Shown here in pieces: positions 52,801 to 64,000 of a DNA stretch of 64,000 bases (position 1 is the stretch's first letter; every line of letters starts with the position of its first letter). The stretch spans positions 1-64,000 of the forward strand of contig OENT01000646.1 of assembly GCA_900239685.1 (NCBI GenBank). Reading direction: 5' to 3'. The position numbers and the translations under genes are program-made. The stretch is from Rotaria macrura (taxonomy: Eukaryota; Rotifera; Eurotatoria; Philodinida; Philodinidae). The notes under the pieces are model-generated. The model was not told where the DNA came from. It saw only the letters and a program-made list of their open reading frames with translations, and ran no database searches.

Positions 52801-55626
52801 AACGCCAAATTATACAATAGTGTTATTGCCGATGATATAAGATCGACATCAGTGTGGAACAGTTCATTATTTTCATGAACACTTGCAATTAATGATTCTG
52901 TACGTAATATGTTAATCATTTGATCGACTATCGTTTGATGAGGACCTAAAGAAAAAGAACATTATAACATGTGTTGAAATTATTAGTATTCAATGGATTA
53001 AAAATCACTGACCAAAAGTCAATTATGCCAATAATAGCGTTTAAATGGATTCCAGTCGAATGTAAGCTAGTTGTATTCTGATCCGATTTGGACCAATTAA
53101 TTTAAAGAGAACTCCTGAAACTTTTAAAATTAACTAGAATACGTAACAGTTGTGGCAATCCCTTTCGTGTTCATGATAGGACATTTGACAAGTAGAATGC
53201 TACCTTATGCGATATCTTTTTTAGATGGTTGAAGTCAAATTTACTGGACGTTAAACAGCAACTACCATTTTACTCTTTCGATAGGAAATAATGTTTTTGC
53301 AACAAAAACTACTTGGTGATAAAACTGAAAATCCTATACAACACTGAGACCTATACATTTTTCACATTAGAGAATTAGTAGGATTGAAAGGGTTTTCATG
53401 CAAGTAGAGATTTATCTTGAATTATGTTTTACATACTCTTCTCTATTCTTTTTGCCTTTTGACAAACATAGAGTAGTGCTCTTTAACGTATTGTGGCTTA
53501 TTTTTCTGCATTGTGTGATTTTTTGACGTATGAATAATGATAGGATGCCCATGTGCTATAAACTTATGTTCGATTTCATTTCTATCGGATTAGATGGCCA
53601 AGAAGACAGGTTTAACCTCTCTTTGTAAAACGTCTGCTGTCTTGCTGATATTTTAACCTTGTTAAGTGTTTTAAAAGTCACATGATGTTTGAATGAGTTG
53701 ATAATATCCCATACAGGTTCTCTATAATCCGACGGAGATTCTTTAAAAGTCGTCGTTTTTTTTTGGACATTTCCAAAAGTCGAGTCAACCTCACTTTAAT
53801 TACTTTAATAATAAACTGAAAAAGCTTCCAAGAATTCCCAAGGTTTACGAGAGCAAGAATGATACTCATAGATGCCTTAGCGAACGTCAGACTTCTTCGA
53901 GAATTTTATACGAGTTTCATGAATCTGAGAGAAATTACCTGAAATTTTTTTTTCTTTATAAATTCTGAAATGTGAATATAACCGTTGTCGCGGAAGATCG
54001 AGGCAGTTCAACAATTCTAAGACAGTCAGTCACGATGGAAATCATTATATATGAAGAGAACATTTTTTTAATATTCTCGCCCAAAACATTTTCGATGAGA
54101 GAACTTGAGGAAATCTCATGCTCATCAGCGAGTACATGACTGAAGTGAACGATCATTCTGGCAGTATATAAAATAGTTGAAATAAACTAAAGAAAACATC
54201 GGTAGAGACATTTTTTCTTAACTGACATGCCGTTTGCTGTTTCGAAAATGTTCACCTACATTCTTTCTTTTTTCAAATACTGAAGCTCACCATTAAGTGA
54301 TAGATAACTGGAAGAACGACTGCAGATATGTTTCCAAATTTTTAGTATACATAATTAGTGATCATTTAAATTTGATCACATTGATTTCAATGAATGAATG
54401 ACAAGCATAAAGAATATATTAAATAATATGAATCTTTTGTCACGTATGTAAATAGTACATGACTACTCATTTGTACCGAAGAATTATGGATAAAACTTAC
54501 GTTAACAGACACTCACATAAGGAAATAGATAGTAAAGGATCAAATTTATCCCTATCGTCTGATTTTTTATATAAATCTCACATTACAATTATTAGAGGTT
54601 GACAAGAAAATGAAACCATTCATACGATGTGTTCTATTAAATACCTGTTATAAAACATAGTTTCGTTGTTGGTGCTAAAGCAATATGATTCAATAATGCA
54701 ATATGCCATCCGATTGCTTGTACCTTTGCACCTCGATCGTTCTTGTTGAATTTTCCAGTATGATCCATTTGACCTGCAATAGCTTCACCTTCTAATGAAA
54801 TTGGAAAATGTTGTTCAAAAATTTTGTTGCTATTTTCCAACATTAATCCACATAATGAATTCGATATTTCATCTTGCCTTTCGTAACTATGGAGACGAAT
54901 AAATTGCGGACATTGATGAATGAAAAACAATTGTTTCGGATTGATGATGGGTTGTCGGAGATCAATTGTTTCATAAGCATTGAGATAGTAATCCGAGCGT
55001 AAACATCGAACAACAGAATCGAGTAGTATACTGTGATTATTGTTATACAATTCTGTACAGAGACAAAGTAGACGTCCAATAACTTTGTATTTAACATTAT
55101 ATGGTTCATAATCATTAATAGCTAAGTCATCAGCTATGATTCGACTGAGTTTGTCGAGAAATGACTTTGTCAAAAATAGTTTCTCGTATGACATACTTTC
55201 AATTGATCCCTCATAAATCGGATTCAAATCATCATTGTTACTAGTGTAGAAACATTTTGATGGTTTATTTCTATACATACACAAATTAATGATCAAATTG
55301 CTCGTTTTGTAGAAACATTCTTCGTCTTGTTTCGTCATCGGAATAAATGTTGCTTTTGTCAGTAACATTTCAAGTGTACGTCCAATAATAATAATAAATG
55401 TATGCTTCATTATATATACATTGTCGAATATTATTAATACATAAAATGATGCTAACTCATTACAAATTGTGGTAAGAATATGTAATCCATCTGCTTGGCT
55501 TTGTACGTTATTTAAAAGGAAGACAATCTTGTCAAGTGTTTCCTTTATATTATCGACTGTTATATTCGTATGACTTTTATATCGCTGTCGAAATAAGGAT
55601 AAATGATGCTCTAATAATGAATCCAT
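49884..55626 (-). CDS. ARM-repeat protein with C-terminal TIR domain
   Basis: Exons 55626-54645, 52945-52544 and 50707-49884 join in phase (TGPHQTIVDQM across the first junction) to 735 residues. The first 570 or so residues are leucine-rich helices of armadillo/HEAT type. A TIR domain follows at about 598-715, starting GKYDLMISYHH, with LFDREHV, a box-3-like GWL and the segment CRLMAEYA. Glu673 in that segment aligns with the glutamate used by SARM1-type TIR NADases, so NAD cleavage is plausible. The plan resembles SARM1 (ARM, then TIR) without SAM domains and belongs to a group expanded in bdelloids; the role is probably innate immune or stress signalling. The two introns are 1699 and 1836 bp, very long for this window. 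The ATG at 55626 was chosen because an acceptor-like site lies 30 bp upstream; further 5' coding exons (a frame at 55577-55819) remain possible. Confidence 0.8.
50708..52543 (-). other. Second long intron of the ARM-TIR gene
   Basis: The boundaries (donor gtaaga, acceptor aacctag) fit the frame. It contains the hAT MITE at 51022-51237, which explains only part of the 1.8 kb. The 110-codon plus-strand frame at 51962-52294 has no known domain. Confidence 0.6.
51022..51237. mobile_element. hAT-type MITE with 8-bp target duplication
   Basis: The left end TAGGGGTGGCACTTTCACTT is mirrored by the right end AAAAGTGCCACCCCTA. The flanks are TTCAGTGT (51014-51021) and TTCAGTAT (51238-51245), an 8-bp duplication with one change, the hallmark of hAT insertion. 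It is 216 bp long and has no coding capacity. Confidence 0.85.
52946..54644 (-). other. First long intron of the ARM-TIR gene
   Basis: The donor gtattt and acceptor tctttag fit the reading phase. No bounded element could be found in its 1.7 kb. Confidence 0.55.
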
Positions 55627-55654
55627 TGATACGATTAAAAAATAACTTCTCAAA

Positions 55655-55662
55655 TCTAAAAA
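55655..55662 (-). promoter_or_regulatory. Acceptor site upstream of the ARM-TIR start
   Basis: The minus strand reads aatttttag about 30 bases before the ATG at 55626. It fits a 5'-UTR intron or a trans-splice acceptor, and helped decide the start. Confidence 0.35.
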
Positions 55663-56826
55663 TTATAAGATTAAGATAGCATCCTTTTGAAAATTTCATG
55701 TCATTTCCTGTGTCTCTTGTTTTATCAGAAATGTGACACAAATGTAAATATAGTTTTACTCTACTGAAATCTTCTGTATTCGTATACAACCGAGCTACTT
55801 CAACAAACATCTTATACAATCGACTTATACACTAATCGCTTAGTATTCAATGAAACTAGATTATATAATGTTTGATTAGTTTAAGAATTATCATTGCCGA
55901 TTTTATTGATATGATCTGTTGCTCACATATATTCATTCCATTTTTGAATGACTGTATGTTATGATTATATTTATCATTCATTACGATTGAATGAGTCATA
56001 TAATGATAACAATATCGAATATTTTGTGAATATCTCAACATAAAATAGATGCTACACTCATTATAACTCCCCTGATCATATGAAAACATATTCATCATTT
56101 TTATAGGGTTCTGAAAAATTTCTCTATAGAGACAATTGTAAATAAGATTCTTGTATATGAAATGATTCCAGTATTTATTAGAGAAAAAATATGGGCAATC
56201 GTTCGCTGAAAACTTGTTTTGAAAGTCTTCTTTTTTCTACTAGCAGAGTTCTCTTAAGAAACCATTTGATGCAATGTTATGCCTAAGAAACTTTTGGAAT
56301 ATAAACAGAAACTGTTCAATTTTCAATAACTACACTCCAAAGAATTCATAGCATGACTATAGTGCCGTGAAAAATGTGCAGTAACAGAAATATTTCACAC
56401 CTTCAGAGACCAATATTTTTTAATCATTTCTGTGACAGAATCAAGGGTGACGCAAGTTCCATTCCAATCTGAAGATCAACTTTAAAGGAGTTCTAAAACG
56501 ACTGAACTAATCTACCCGAACTAAACTATTGTTTCAACAGTAAATCGATTGTTGACAGACGTCCATATTCGACCATACTTCTCATCTTCTTCGTTAGTTT
56601 TCTACAAAAAAATACAGATAGACAGTTGATGAAATGGTGTATGGCTTTATTTTTATAGCACCTCTGCTATTGAATGTGTCGTCTTATGCACCGAATATCT
56701 ACCAATCTTAAAGGAAGTTTTGGAAGAACTTAAAGAATGAAGTTTCTCGAGGAATCATTTATTCACACTCTCTTCATGTAACATTTATTTAATATGAGTG
56801 ATGTTCATGATTACTTTACATATCGT
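55663..56826. other. Intergenic between ARM-TIR and the next gene
   Basis: Minus-strand frames at 55577-55819 and 55856-56098 could hold further 5' exons of the ARM-TIR gene, but no junction works cleanly. Otherwise nothing was found. Confidence 0.35.
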
Positions 56827-58360
56827 TTATGCTTCGCACAACTTTTGAAATTCAAGTGTATTTTGTATTTTGGCTTGAAGAAAATCGTGTGTACATCGAC
56901 GTGATCGCTTCATTGACCAACGTTTATTGTTGAGATCATCTAATTTATATAGTTTTTGCATTTCTTCTTCTGTCTTTAATTCCTCTCCGATTTTGCCTTG
57001 TAGAATGTCCGATTGCAGATCAATTTTGCCATCTTTCACGTACGATAACAGCTGTATCGATCTTTCGAAGAGACGCTGCCAAGCAGTATGTTGCTTGAGT
57101 AGTTTTTCTCTCTTGCTTTTTGTTTGTTTCTTTCCGTATTCTTTCAATATTAAAACATCTTCTGTGAAGTCCCACGCAACATGACCTTCTTTAAATTCGG
57201 TTGTAAACTTTGAAGAATGTGTAACTTTTGAAATTTTACTTCCGAATCTTTGATTCAACTTTTTCAAGCTGTGTTTTTCGTTCTGTAGCTGTAATTTTTC
57301 TAGAATTCGACGCTGCTTTTGTCTTTCTTTATGAAATAGAATATCTCTATCAATCGATGTCTGGAAATACTGATGCGCTTGATTGTGACTACTCCATGAA
57401 CCCATGATTAATGGTGGATAGCGAAAATAAATTTCTGGTGGAGAATGGTCGAAATCTGAACAGAATGTACATGATGTCCACCAGGCTCTTTTGTTTAACA
57501 GCGGCATTGGATATGTAGCATCATTAAAATCACCTGTGAGAGTAAATGGTGGTATGTTTCCTCTTATTACAGTTCCATTTGATGCTTTACGCATCCAACG
57601 TTTAATGCATAAACAAAGGTCTTTCAAATGAATTTGAGTTTCTGCTTTTTGTTCTAAAGAATGGAGAACATATAACGTAATTATCACAACTTGTTCATTA
57701 TTAAAAATGTTAAAGTGATCAAATTATCTGAAAGCGACTTCACATAATTGTACTTTACATGTGATCATCGAGTTTCGATTTGCATGTTTTGACAACTAAT
57801 CAATCGTTAAACGATATACAAAACTATTATTTGAAAAACGTAAGATTTTATAAGATATTTTGTTGGAAAAAAACTAAAGTGTATTTTCTATCCAAATGTT
57901 CAATGGATCGTGAAATCAATAGTTTCCCTCGTATATTTTCTTCTTTTTAAAAGCTTACCATCTGCATTTATTTCTCGATTGGATTCTGATAGATACTCGC
58001 TATTTTTGGATTCACATAGTTGAATGAATTCTTGTCCATATTTTTGTTGATGTGCATCTTCATCTTTGTTGATCGTTTCATAAGCTTGTTCTACTTGTAC
58101 TTGCTCGTCTCCAATATTAAGTGAATAACTATTTCTACAGTCTCCGATAACCAATTTTAAACATTCCATTAATTCAGCTACTTCCTCAGTTGAAATCTTA
58201 CTTCGATCTATAATCTTTTCAAGAGTTTTTTCATAGATTTCTTCACGTTCACGTCTTTGTTCGACAGTCATGTGTGGTTGTAAATTTGTTTGATTGTATA
58301 TTTCGTTCGGTTGCTGTTCTTTATTTGAATCAATCGCTGGTATTGAATATGTTCGACCAA
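56827..58360 (-). CDS. Hypothetical charged, coiled-coil-rich protein
   Basis: Exons 58360-57959 and 57653-56827 join through a 305-bp GT-AG intron (donor gtaagc, acceptor ttctttag). From the ATG at 58271 the product is 379 residues. The frame is open back to an acceptor-like site at 58361, so another coding exon may lie upstream. The N-terminal part is helical and charged (EQRREREEIYEKTLEKIIDR). The middle is aromatic and proline-rich (RYPPLIMGSW), followed by a long lysine/glutamate-rich region likely to form coiled coil. I do not recognise the family. It shares strand with both TIR genes, but nothing in it suggests immunity; a cytoskeletal or ciliary role would be a guess. Confidence 0.65.
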
Positions 58361-58866
58361 CTAAACCAGGCTTTGTATGACGAAGCTAAACAGATAAAAA
58401 ATCTTGCTATTTGTAGCAAGCACAACGAATCCAACTATTCCTTTTGTCCGAGTTTTGATATCTTAGAAACGGAAATTTATATGATCTGAACTAAATAGAT
58501 ATCCTCGCATATCTTACTCGAATCGAATGATCAAATTTCGACATAACTTTAGCTTGGCTCGAAGTCAATCTCATTAGATCTTTGCATCCGAAAACTAGAA
58601 ATACTTATCTTCAAGGTCTATAATTAAGGAGAAACAACTACGAATTAAGTCAAATTTTATCATTTAGAGCTAATTGATAAATATTGACTTGATCAAAGAT
58701 CAACAACTCTACGAAAGATGACTCTTGTTCCTGAATGGAAAAACTAGCAAGATTAACCATGAGCGTCACTAAATTGAGTTTCAAAAAAGACTCTCAAAAT
58801 TTATTTTTCTTTTGAATAGTGAGATCGGTAATTATGAGACTAATTTTATTTCATATGTTTTTATAG

Positions 58867-59898
58867 ATCTCTGATGATGTTATTTTGAATGATGATGAAC
58901 TGAATAGTTATCGTAAGTGTCGATGGTTTTGATAAAAAGGCGAATTGCGTTACTTTTCATGTAAATAGACTATAAACTATTTGATGCGTTGATTCAAAGA
59001 ATCCAAAAACAAATAATCATTTTTACTTGATGAAAGTCTTTTATAATTAATAAAACCACACTAATTAAGCAACTCAAGAATGAATATCACCATAAGTTGT
59101 TTTCTTTTGTTTTTATTTATTTTTTGCTGTACTCATTTTATGTTGTTCTAATTTTCAGATATGTATACTTATTCGATTTTCCAAAACATATACAAGTTAT
59201 ATACGCATAGGAAAGCAACAGGTCGGATTAGAAAAAAGTTTTAATCAATATTTTCGACTTTGACCACATACTATGTCTTCACCATAGTTATGTGGTTTTG
59301 TGATTCTCAAAAAATCTAATATGAAATGATGAATCTCTTGTAATCGATTGTTTGATCGTATTCGGTATAGAGATTCGTGGAGTGCAACTTTTAAAAATCT
59401 CGATTCTAAATGTTTAACGAATAGTATTAAAATTCAACTACCCAGATCAAGTGGTACGAGCCGATTCCGAGAGGAAAACAAGGAAATCACTGGAACGTGC
59501 AAGCAGTATTCTGGTAGGAATCGACAGTAAATCAACGGAAAAATTTAGGCCGAAATACTACTTTCATGTTCCAGCTGTTTCCTTGCAGGATTCTATGACT
59601 TTTCTCGAATACTCCCTGCCGTATGCTTCGTCCAGAATATCATTGACTTGGGGGAATCTATGAATGCCTCCTGTATGATGACGTCAACGAAATCGAAGGG
59701 AAGATGTCCCTTTTAACTCGATGTTCCTTAGAAGTGAACTACAAAATGTTGAGTCATTGACTACTAATTGGATGATTGCTAGTAGCAAACATCGATGTAT
59801 TCGAAAGTGCTCTTATGAATGATCTTGATCGTAGAGCGTTATTATTAATGACTCATTGCATCATTAAAATCTTCAATACATCACTCGAATTACAAAAG
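58867..59898 (+). pseudogene. Exon-like plus-strand fragments of an unknown gene
   Basis: Two stretches look like spliced exons on the plus strand. The first, 58867-58912, is preceded by tttttatag and followed by gtaagt and reads ISDDVILNDDELNSY. The second, 59786-59898, is flanked by tagtag and gtattt and reads LMNDLDRRALLLMTHCIIKI among others. Sequence between them gives no convincing exon, and no start or stop can be assigned. Probably remnants of one gene; family unknown. Confidence 0.25.
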
Positions 59899-59959
59899 GT
59901 ATTTTTCTAGATTGACAAGCGTGATGATAAACATTATTATGAAGTAAATGACATTTTCA

Positions 59960-62346
59960 TTAATTATCAAGTCTTACCAGTTCGACAAGTAATTTATCAT
60001 ATTCTAAGTCAAAATCTTCATCCAATTTAAAACGAATTTCTTCGTTGAATAATTCGTAATATAAATCTGTAGTAGTTACAGAATCGAGCCAATTGTTATT
60101 TTCTTGTATCAGATTTTTTGTTGACAAAATCGATATAATTTTCTTTTGGGACGCTTTTGCTAGTTTGATCTGTGTCATACAATCCTCATTTTTTGAATAA
60201 TTCCGACTGAAATAGAAGAGAATTAAGTCGGCTTTTTCGAATGATCTTGAGATGGTCGAAGATAATTGATCGACATGACTGACATGAACCAAATAGCCCT
60301 CATCAATTAAACGAACAGCAAGACGATTGGACCATACCTGATCTTCAGGACAACTCAATATTAGAATGTTATACGCATCGAATACATCATCTAATTTTAA
60401 TTGTAAGTATTGATGGGATTTTGTTATTTCGGTTTGTTCATCCCTCTGAATCGATACTATAGTTTTCTGTTTCATAATTTCCGACATCAATTCATATCTC
60501 TCTTTTATTATATTCACAGCAGCTGGTGGACCAATCAAATCTAATCGCTGATGTTGTCGTACATTTGATTCATTCAATAAATAAATTTTTGGATGGATAA
60601 ATTTTTCAATAGAATACTTATAGAAGACATTGATCATGTGTTGATTCCAGATTACCGAATCGAACGCATCATCAAGTTCGACTGTTGTAATTATATGTTT
60701 TCCAAAATAGTTATTGATCGCATTTTGACATTTGAGAATATTATAATTTCGTGATGTTTTCAAATGTATTGAAATCGCTAAAAGGAAAGAGAAAAAAATT
60801 ATCTTCAATTAATGAAATCGTTAACAATATTAGAAAGACTCTCCAAGCGAGATATACATTTTTAAACAATAACACTTTTAGTTATGACCATCTTGTAGTT
60901 TACAGGTGCCAACACTGGGTAAAAGAAAAAGTGTTTAATTTTACATAAGTTAACTTCGCAAATGATAAATTATTGAGTTTTAACCAAACATTATTTCTAT
61001 AGTTATCGTAGAAATCATAAAAGTTAACAAATAAATTCATATAGAGTCAGTCATCTGGAAGAGATTGAGTTTCTTTTACGATCAATACTGGGCGGATGTG
61101 TCGAATTGCTCGAATAAACATATTTACAAGTGGTGACTCACTAATACTTAGTGGGCATAGTATACTGATCTATTCAATGTAGATTGAATAAAATGTGAAA
61201 ACAGTCATGCCTCCCCATTCGAGCTACGCCATTACTATTACGAAAGTCCTTCTATCATTCAGAAACGCTACTTTCCTACGCATTTTAAGGTTTCGATATT
61301 GTCAAGACGGTGCCATAAGTCAATATTCGATACAAGTTTACGCACTTAGTACATACTTAACATTGGACAGTAAAATTGCTCATAGTCATTCGTCTCAACT
61401 TGTAGTGATTGAATGGTTTGCACAAATAGATCATACATATCAAGTTGGTTTTCATCAAAAATGAATAAAATTGTCCGATCATAACTGAATAATTTGTCCG
61501 TTTCAAGTTGAGATTTTAATTCGTCAATTATTTGTGCGACCAAGTCTTTTCTATTCGAATAGTTTTCCCAATCAGCTGTAGAAAATGCAATTGTTTTCAC
61601 ATCATTCATACATAAAGCCGTGATCTGTCTGAAAGACATCGAAATGAATTCTTTTACCGCCCTTTCAAGTATGTTTTCCGTATCAACACTATCATTTTCT
61701 ATCAAAGGAGGTACCCATGGAATAAATAAAACCTTTCTTTCAGTATCGATTTCAAAACAACAATTCACGTTATTCAATTCTATTTTTTCTCTAATATCAT
61801 GTGTAACCGCTGAAATAATAGTAATATCTACCTAAAATAATAATGATTAAAGAATAAAAAATTGAAAAAGTTTTAAAGAGAACTCACTGATGGTGCTGTT
61901 AAATCTGTTACTTTATGAACTTCTATTCCACCAGTTGATGTGGATAGTCTTTTCAACTTCTTTAGTGACGTAATAAATCCACTTGATTCTTCAATAATGA
62001 ATTTTGATGTCGATTTTATTGTAGATGTTGTTCTAGCTTTCGGTAGTTTGACTATTTCATTTTTAGTTTGCATGTCGATTCTATCGATTTGACAATTATA
62101 TTTTTGAGCGATTTTTTCTATTTCCAACTGTTTGTTTGGTGTCAGCTCACAAGCATTTTCGATACATTGATAAACAACAGTTGCTGTTTGAAAAACTAAA
62201 GCATAGATCAAGTTTTTGATTTTTGATGCCATATATTGAGGGGCATAAAATAGATTTTCACGTATTTGGATTTTAACATTGTCATCTTTATATCCCGATT
62301 CAATATTTTTCAATTGATGAACACAATCGATCAACAAATATTCACG
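59960..62346 (-). CDS. Macro-like / KH-like / TIR protein, 5' end not found
   Basis: Exons 62346-61888, 61831-61357 and 60777-59960 join in frame (introns 56 and 579 bp) to 583 residues. An acceptor precedes the first (tttttag-type), so the true start lies upstream, beyond at least 1.6 kb of non-coding DNA or outside the window. Residues about 145-300 resemble a degenerate macro domain of PARP14 type (VLFIPWVPPL; KTIAFSTADW; TILFIFDENQ), lacking the glycine-rich ADP-ribose loop. A KH-like unit (LIGPPAAVNIIKERYELM, near residue 391) follows. The C-terminal TIR-like domain (about 447-560) contains YNILILSCPEDQ and FYFSRNYSKNEDC. The residue aligned with the NADase glutamate is Lys516, so NAD cleavage is unlikely. 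The protein may bind rather than cut; its role is inferred to be signalling. Confidence 0.65.
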
Positions 62347-64000
62347 CTAAAACAAGAAAAGTAGTTCGTATATCAACGGGTTACTTTGATGCTATAGAAT
62401 CAGAACATAATAGTGTTAGAATAGCCAGCAAGCACTAATCTTCGAAATGGAAACAGTATTTTATTTACATTTGTGTTAACATTCCATCATTTTCCTTCCA
62501 TAAAATCACTTTATACACAACAAAGGCTCGCCCATTCACTACGGGCCATCGTTTGTAAAAGCCTATATTTGTGTTTAATCAGTGAATAGTTGCAAATATT
62601 GGATGCTTTGTACTTTTCAAAAGTATTAGAGTAAACTAGAACAGACCTCTCTACTTGTATTCTTGTTAGCATCTTCGATAACAAGGGGATAGCTGAAAGT
62701 TCCTAGTTAATAGACACTTTTAATAGTGTAGTAATACTCAGAAAGCTGGCAGCCAAATAGGTACCAGGCTGTTCAGACATGAACCATTTCTCGTTTACTT
62801 TTAGAAAAAAAAGAGATTTATTCATTGAAAAAATTGAGGTTCAAATTTCTTTAGTTCTTTCTCCAGGTATCTCAATACCCTAGACCGAAATTTGCTTCCC
62901 AATGAAAACTATTCCTAGGAAAATCACAATTTTTCTCTTTGATTAACGATGTAAAAATCTAAGTTTTAGCAAGAAACGCAAAGTTAGTCGATAATCCGAT
63001 TAAAATCTCTAATTGAATTCGTAGGACTTGTAATTTAATTTGAACTCTCAATCAATCATAATAGATTCCATCGATTGAATTATCAAATAATTAGAGTCCG
63101 ATTTTTAGATTTTCATCTCATTATCAACGATGGTCATGGTAGGAGTTTCACTTTAATCCCTCACGGATCTGAACGTTTTCAATCGTTTGTCAGACTATTG
63201 AAGAGTACGAGTAAGCTCTACAGAGAACCAAATGATTTACAATAATAAGTGCGTATGAATGAATATGGAGATTTTTACATGTTTACACGATAAGGTACCG
63301 ATTTCAATTGCAACCCCAGCCAATTTCTATTATGCTAATAAGATTTTGAAATTTTAATCTCTCAAATTGCGATTATATATAGTTAAATTCATAAGAATTA
63401 AATAATAAGTTTGGCTGGTATTATTCCAATGCCTTAGTTCCGTAAGTTTTCGAAAATTATGAACTGAAAAAAATATTGAATAGTTTTTGCTGTATCTAAA
63501 AACGAATTAATTAATAAGCATTAATAGTATTTTTTATCGAAGCTATTGTCCTTATGGGATCATAGTGACTGAGGGAGTAGGTGAACTTTATAAATCTGAC
63601 TCAATCTATAGTTCATATATTTTCATATACGAGCTTAACTAAACGTGACTTAAAAATCAGATATGTATGTTAATATCTATTTTCAAATTAGACTGCTTTT
63701 TCTATTGATGTTTATTCTATTAGCGAACTCAACCGAGCTCAATAGACAATTACTTCTTTTTCATTATGAAATGACTTTTAATGACATTCTCACGACTTAA
63801 TCGAAATATAATTCACTGGAAGATGACTGTAGTTGAGACAAACCATAGCGAAATGATTTGATGTTCCTCACATCTGTAAAAAGATGAACTTTCTATTGGT
63901 AGATTGCATTCTAATTGTTATTGTCAGGATAAGACGATTTTCTACATGCTACAACATTGTCATACACTGTGTAGTCAATACGAATCTTTACAATGCTCTA
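62347..64000. other. Non-coding stretch to the window end
   Basis: No frame of useful length occurs on the minus strand, although upstream exons of the macro-TIR gene are expected in this direction. It is either a long first intron or a true 5' truncation. No repeat ends were recognised. Confidence 0.4.

Overview
The window looks like metazoan nuclear DNA, most probably from a bdelloid rotifer (Rotaria/Adineta type). The reasons are an AT-rich background, genes split by many GT-AG introns of about 45-70 bp, and several gene families I know as bdelloid expansions: ART-TPR proteins, the N-terminal B-box-like zinc finger, and ARM-TIR proteins. Bacterial-type genes also sit in eukaryotic context. 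No database search was possible, so species and orthology are inferred. Two runs of N (25421-25441, 41366-41388) and one single n (36206) mark assembly gaps or ambiguities.

Layout. 1-5 kb: a GC-rich hairpin, an 81-bp tandem duplication, a dead TPR relic, a small intronless Tlde1/L,D-transpeptidase-like gene of bacterial type (2665-3006), and one copy of a dispersed repeat. 6.1-7 kb: a three-exon CXC-type cysteine-rich protein (minus strand). 9.9-11.3 kb: a possible F-box/LRR relic. 12.5-13.6 kb: a four-exon chimera of a B-box-like finger and only the C-terminal RecA domain of a DDX3-type helicase. 15.3-16.1 kb: a decayed minus-strand gene. 20.1-26.2 kb: a CLOCK/NPAS2-type bHLH-PAS gene, probably with one 3.8-kb intron containing the gap. 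28.4-30.1 kb: an intact eight-exon aldose 1-epimerase. 31.9-34.2 kb: an ART-TPR pseudogene. 36.3-37.3 kb: a single-exon class A GPCR. 38-44.8 kb: a gene-poor stretch with two large hairpin elements and the second dispersed-repeat copy. 44.9-47.7 kb: an ATZ/TRZ-MtaD-type amidohydrolase with introns. 47.7-51.3 kb: hAT-like miniature elements. 49.9-62.3 kb: a minus-strand block with an ARM-TIR gene, an unknown coiled-coil-rich gene and a macro-like/KH-like/TIR gene.

How the genes may relate. Housekeeping genes (aldose epimerase, CLOCK, GPCR) are interspersed with recently reshaped ones: the Tlde1-like gene, the amidohydrolase, the helicase chimera and the two TIR genes. The two TIR proteins lie in one 12.5-kb same-strand block. 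One keeps the glutamate expected for TIR NADase activity; the other has lysine at the aligned position. This suggests an active/inactive pair or independent decay, but the sequence alone does not show that they cooperate. Long introns occur in the TIR genes, the amidohydrolase and CLOCK, and at least one carries a recognisable hAT MITE with an 8-bp target duplication.
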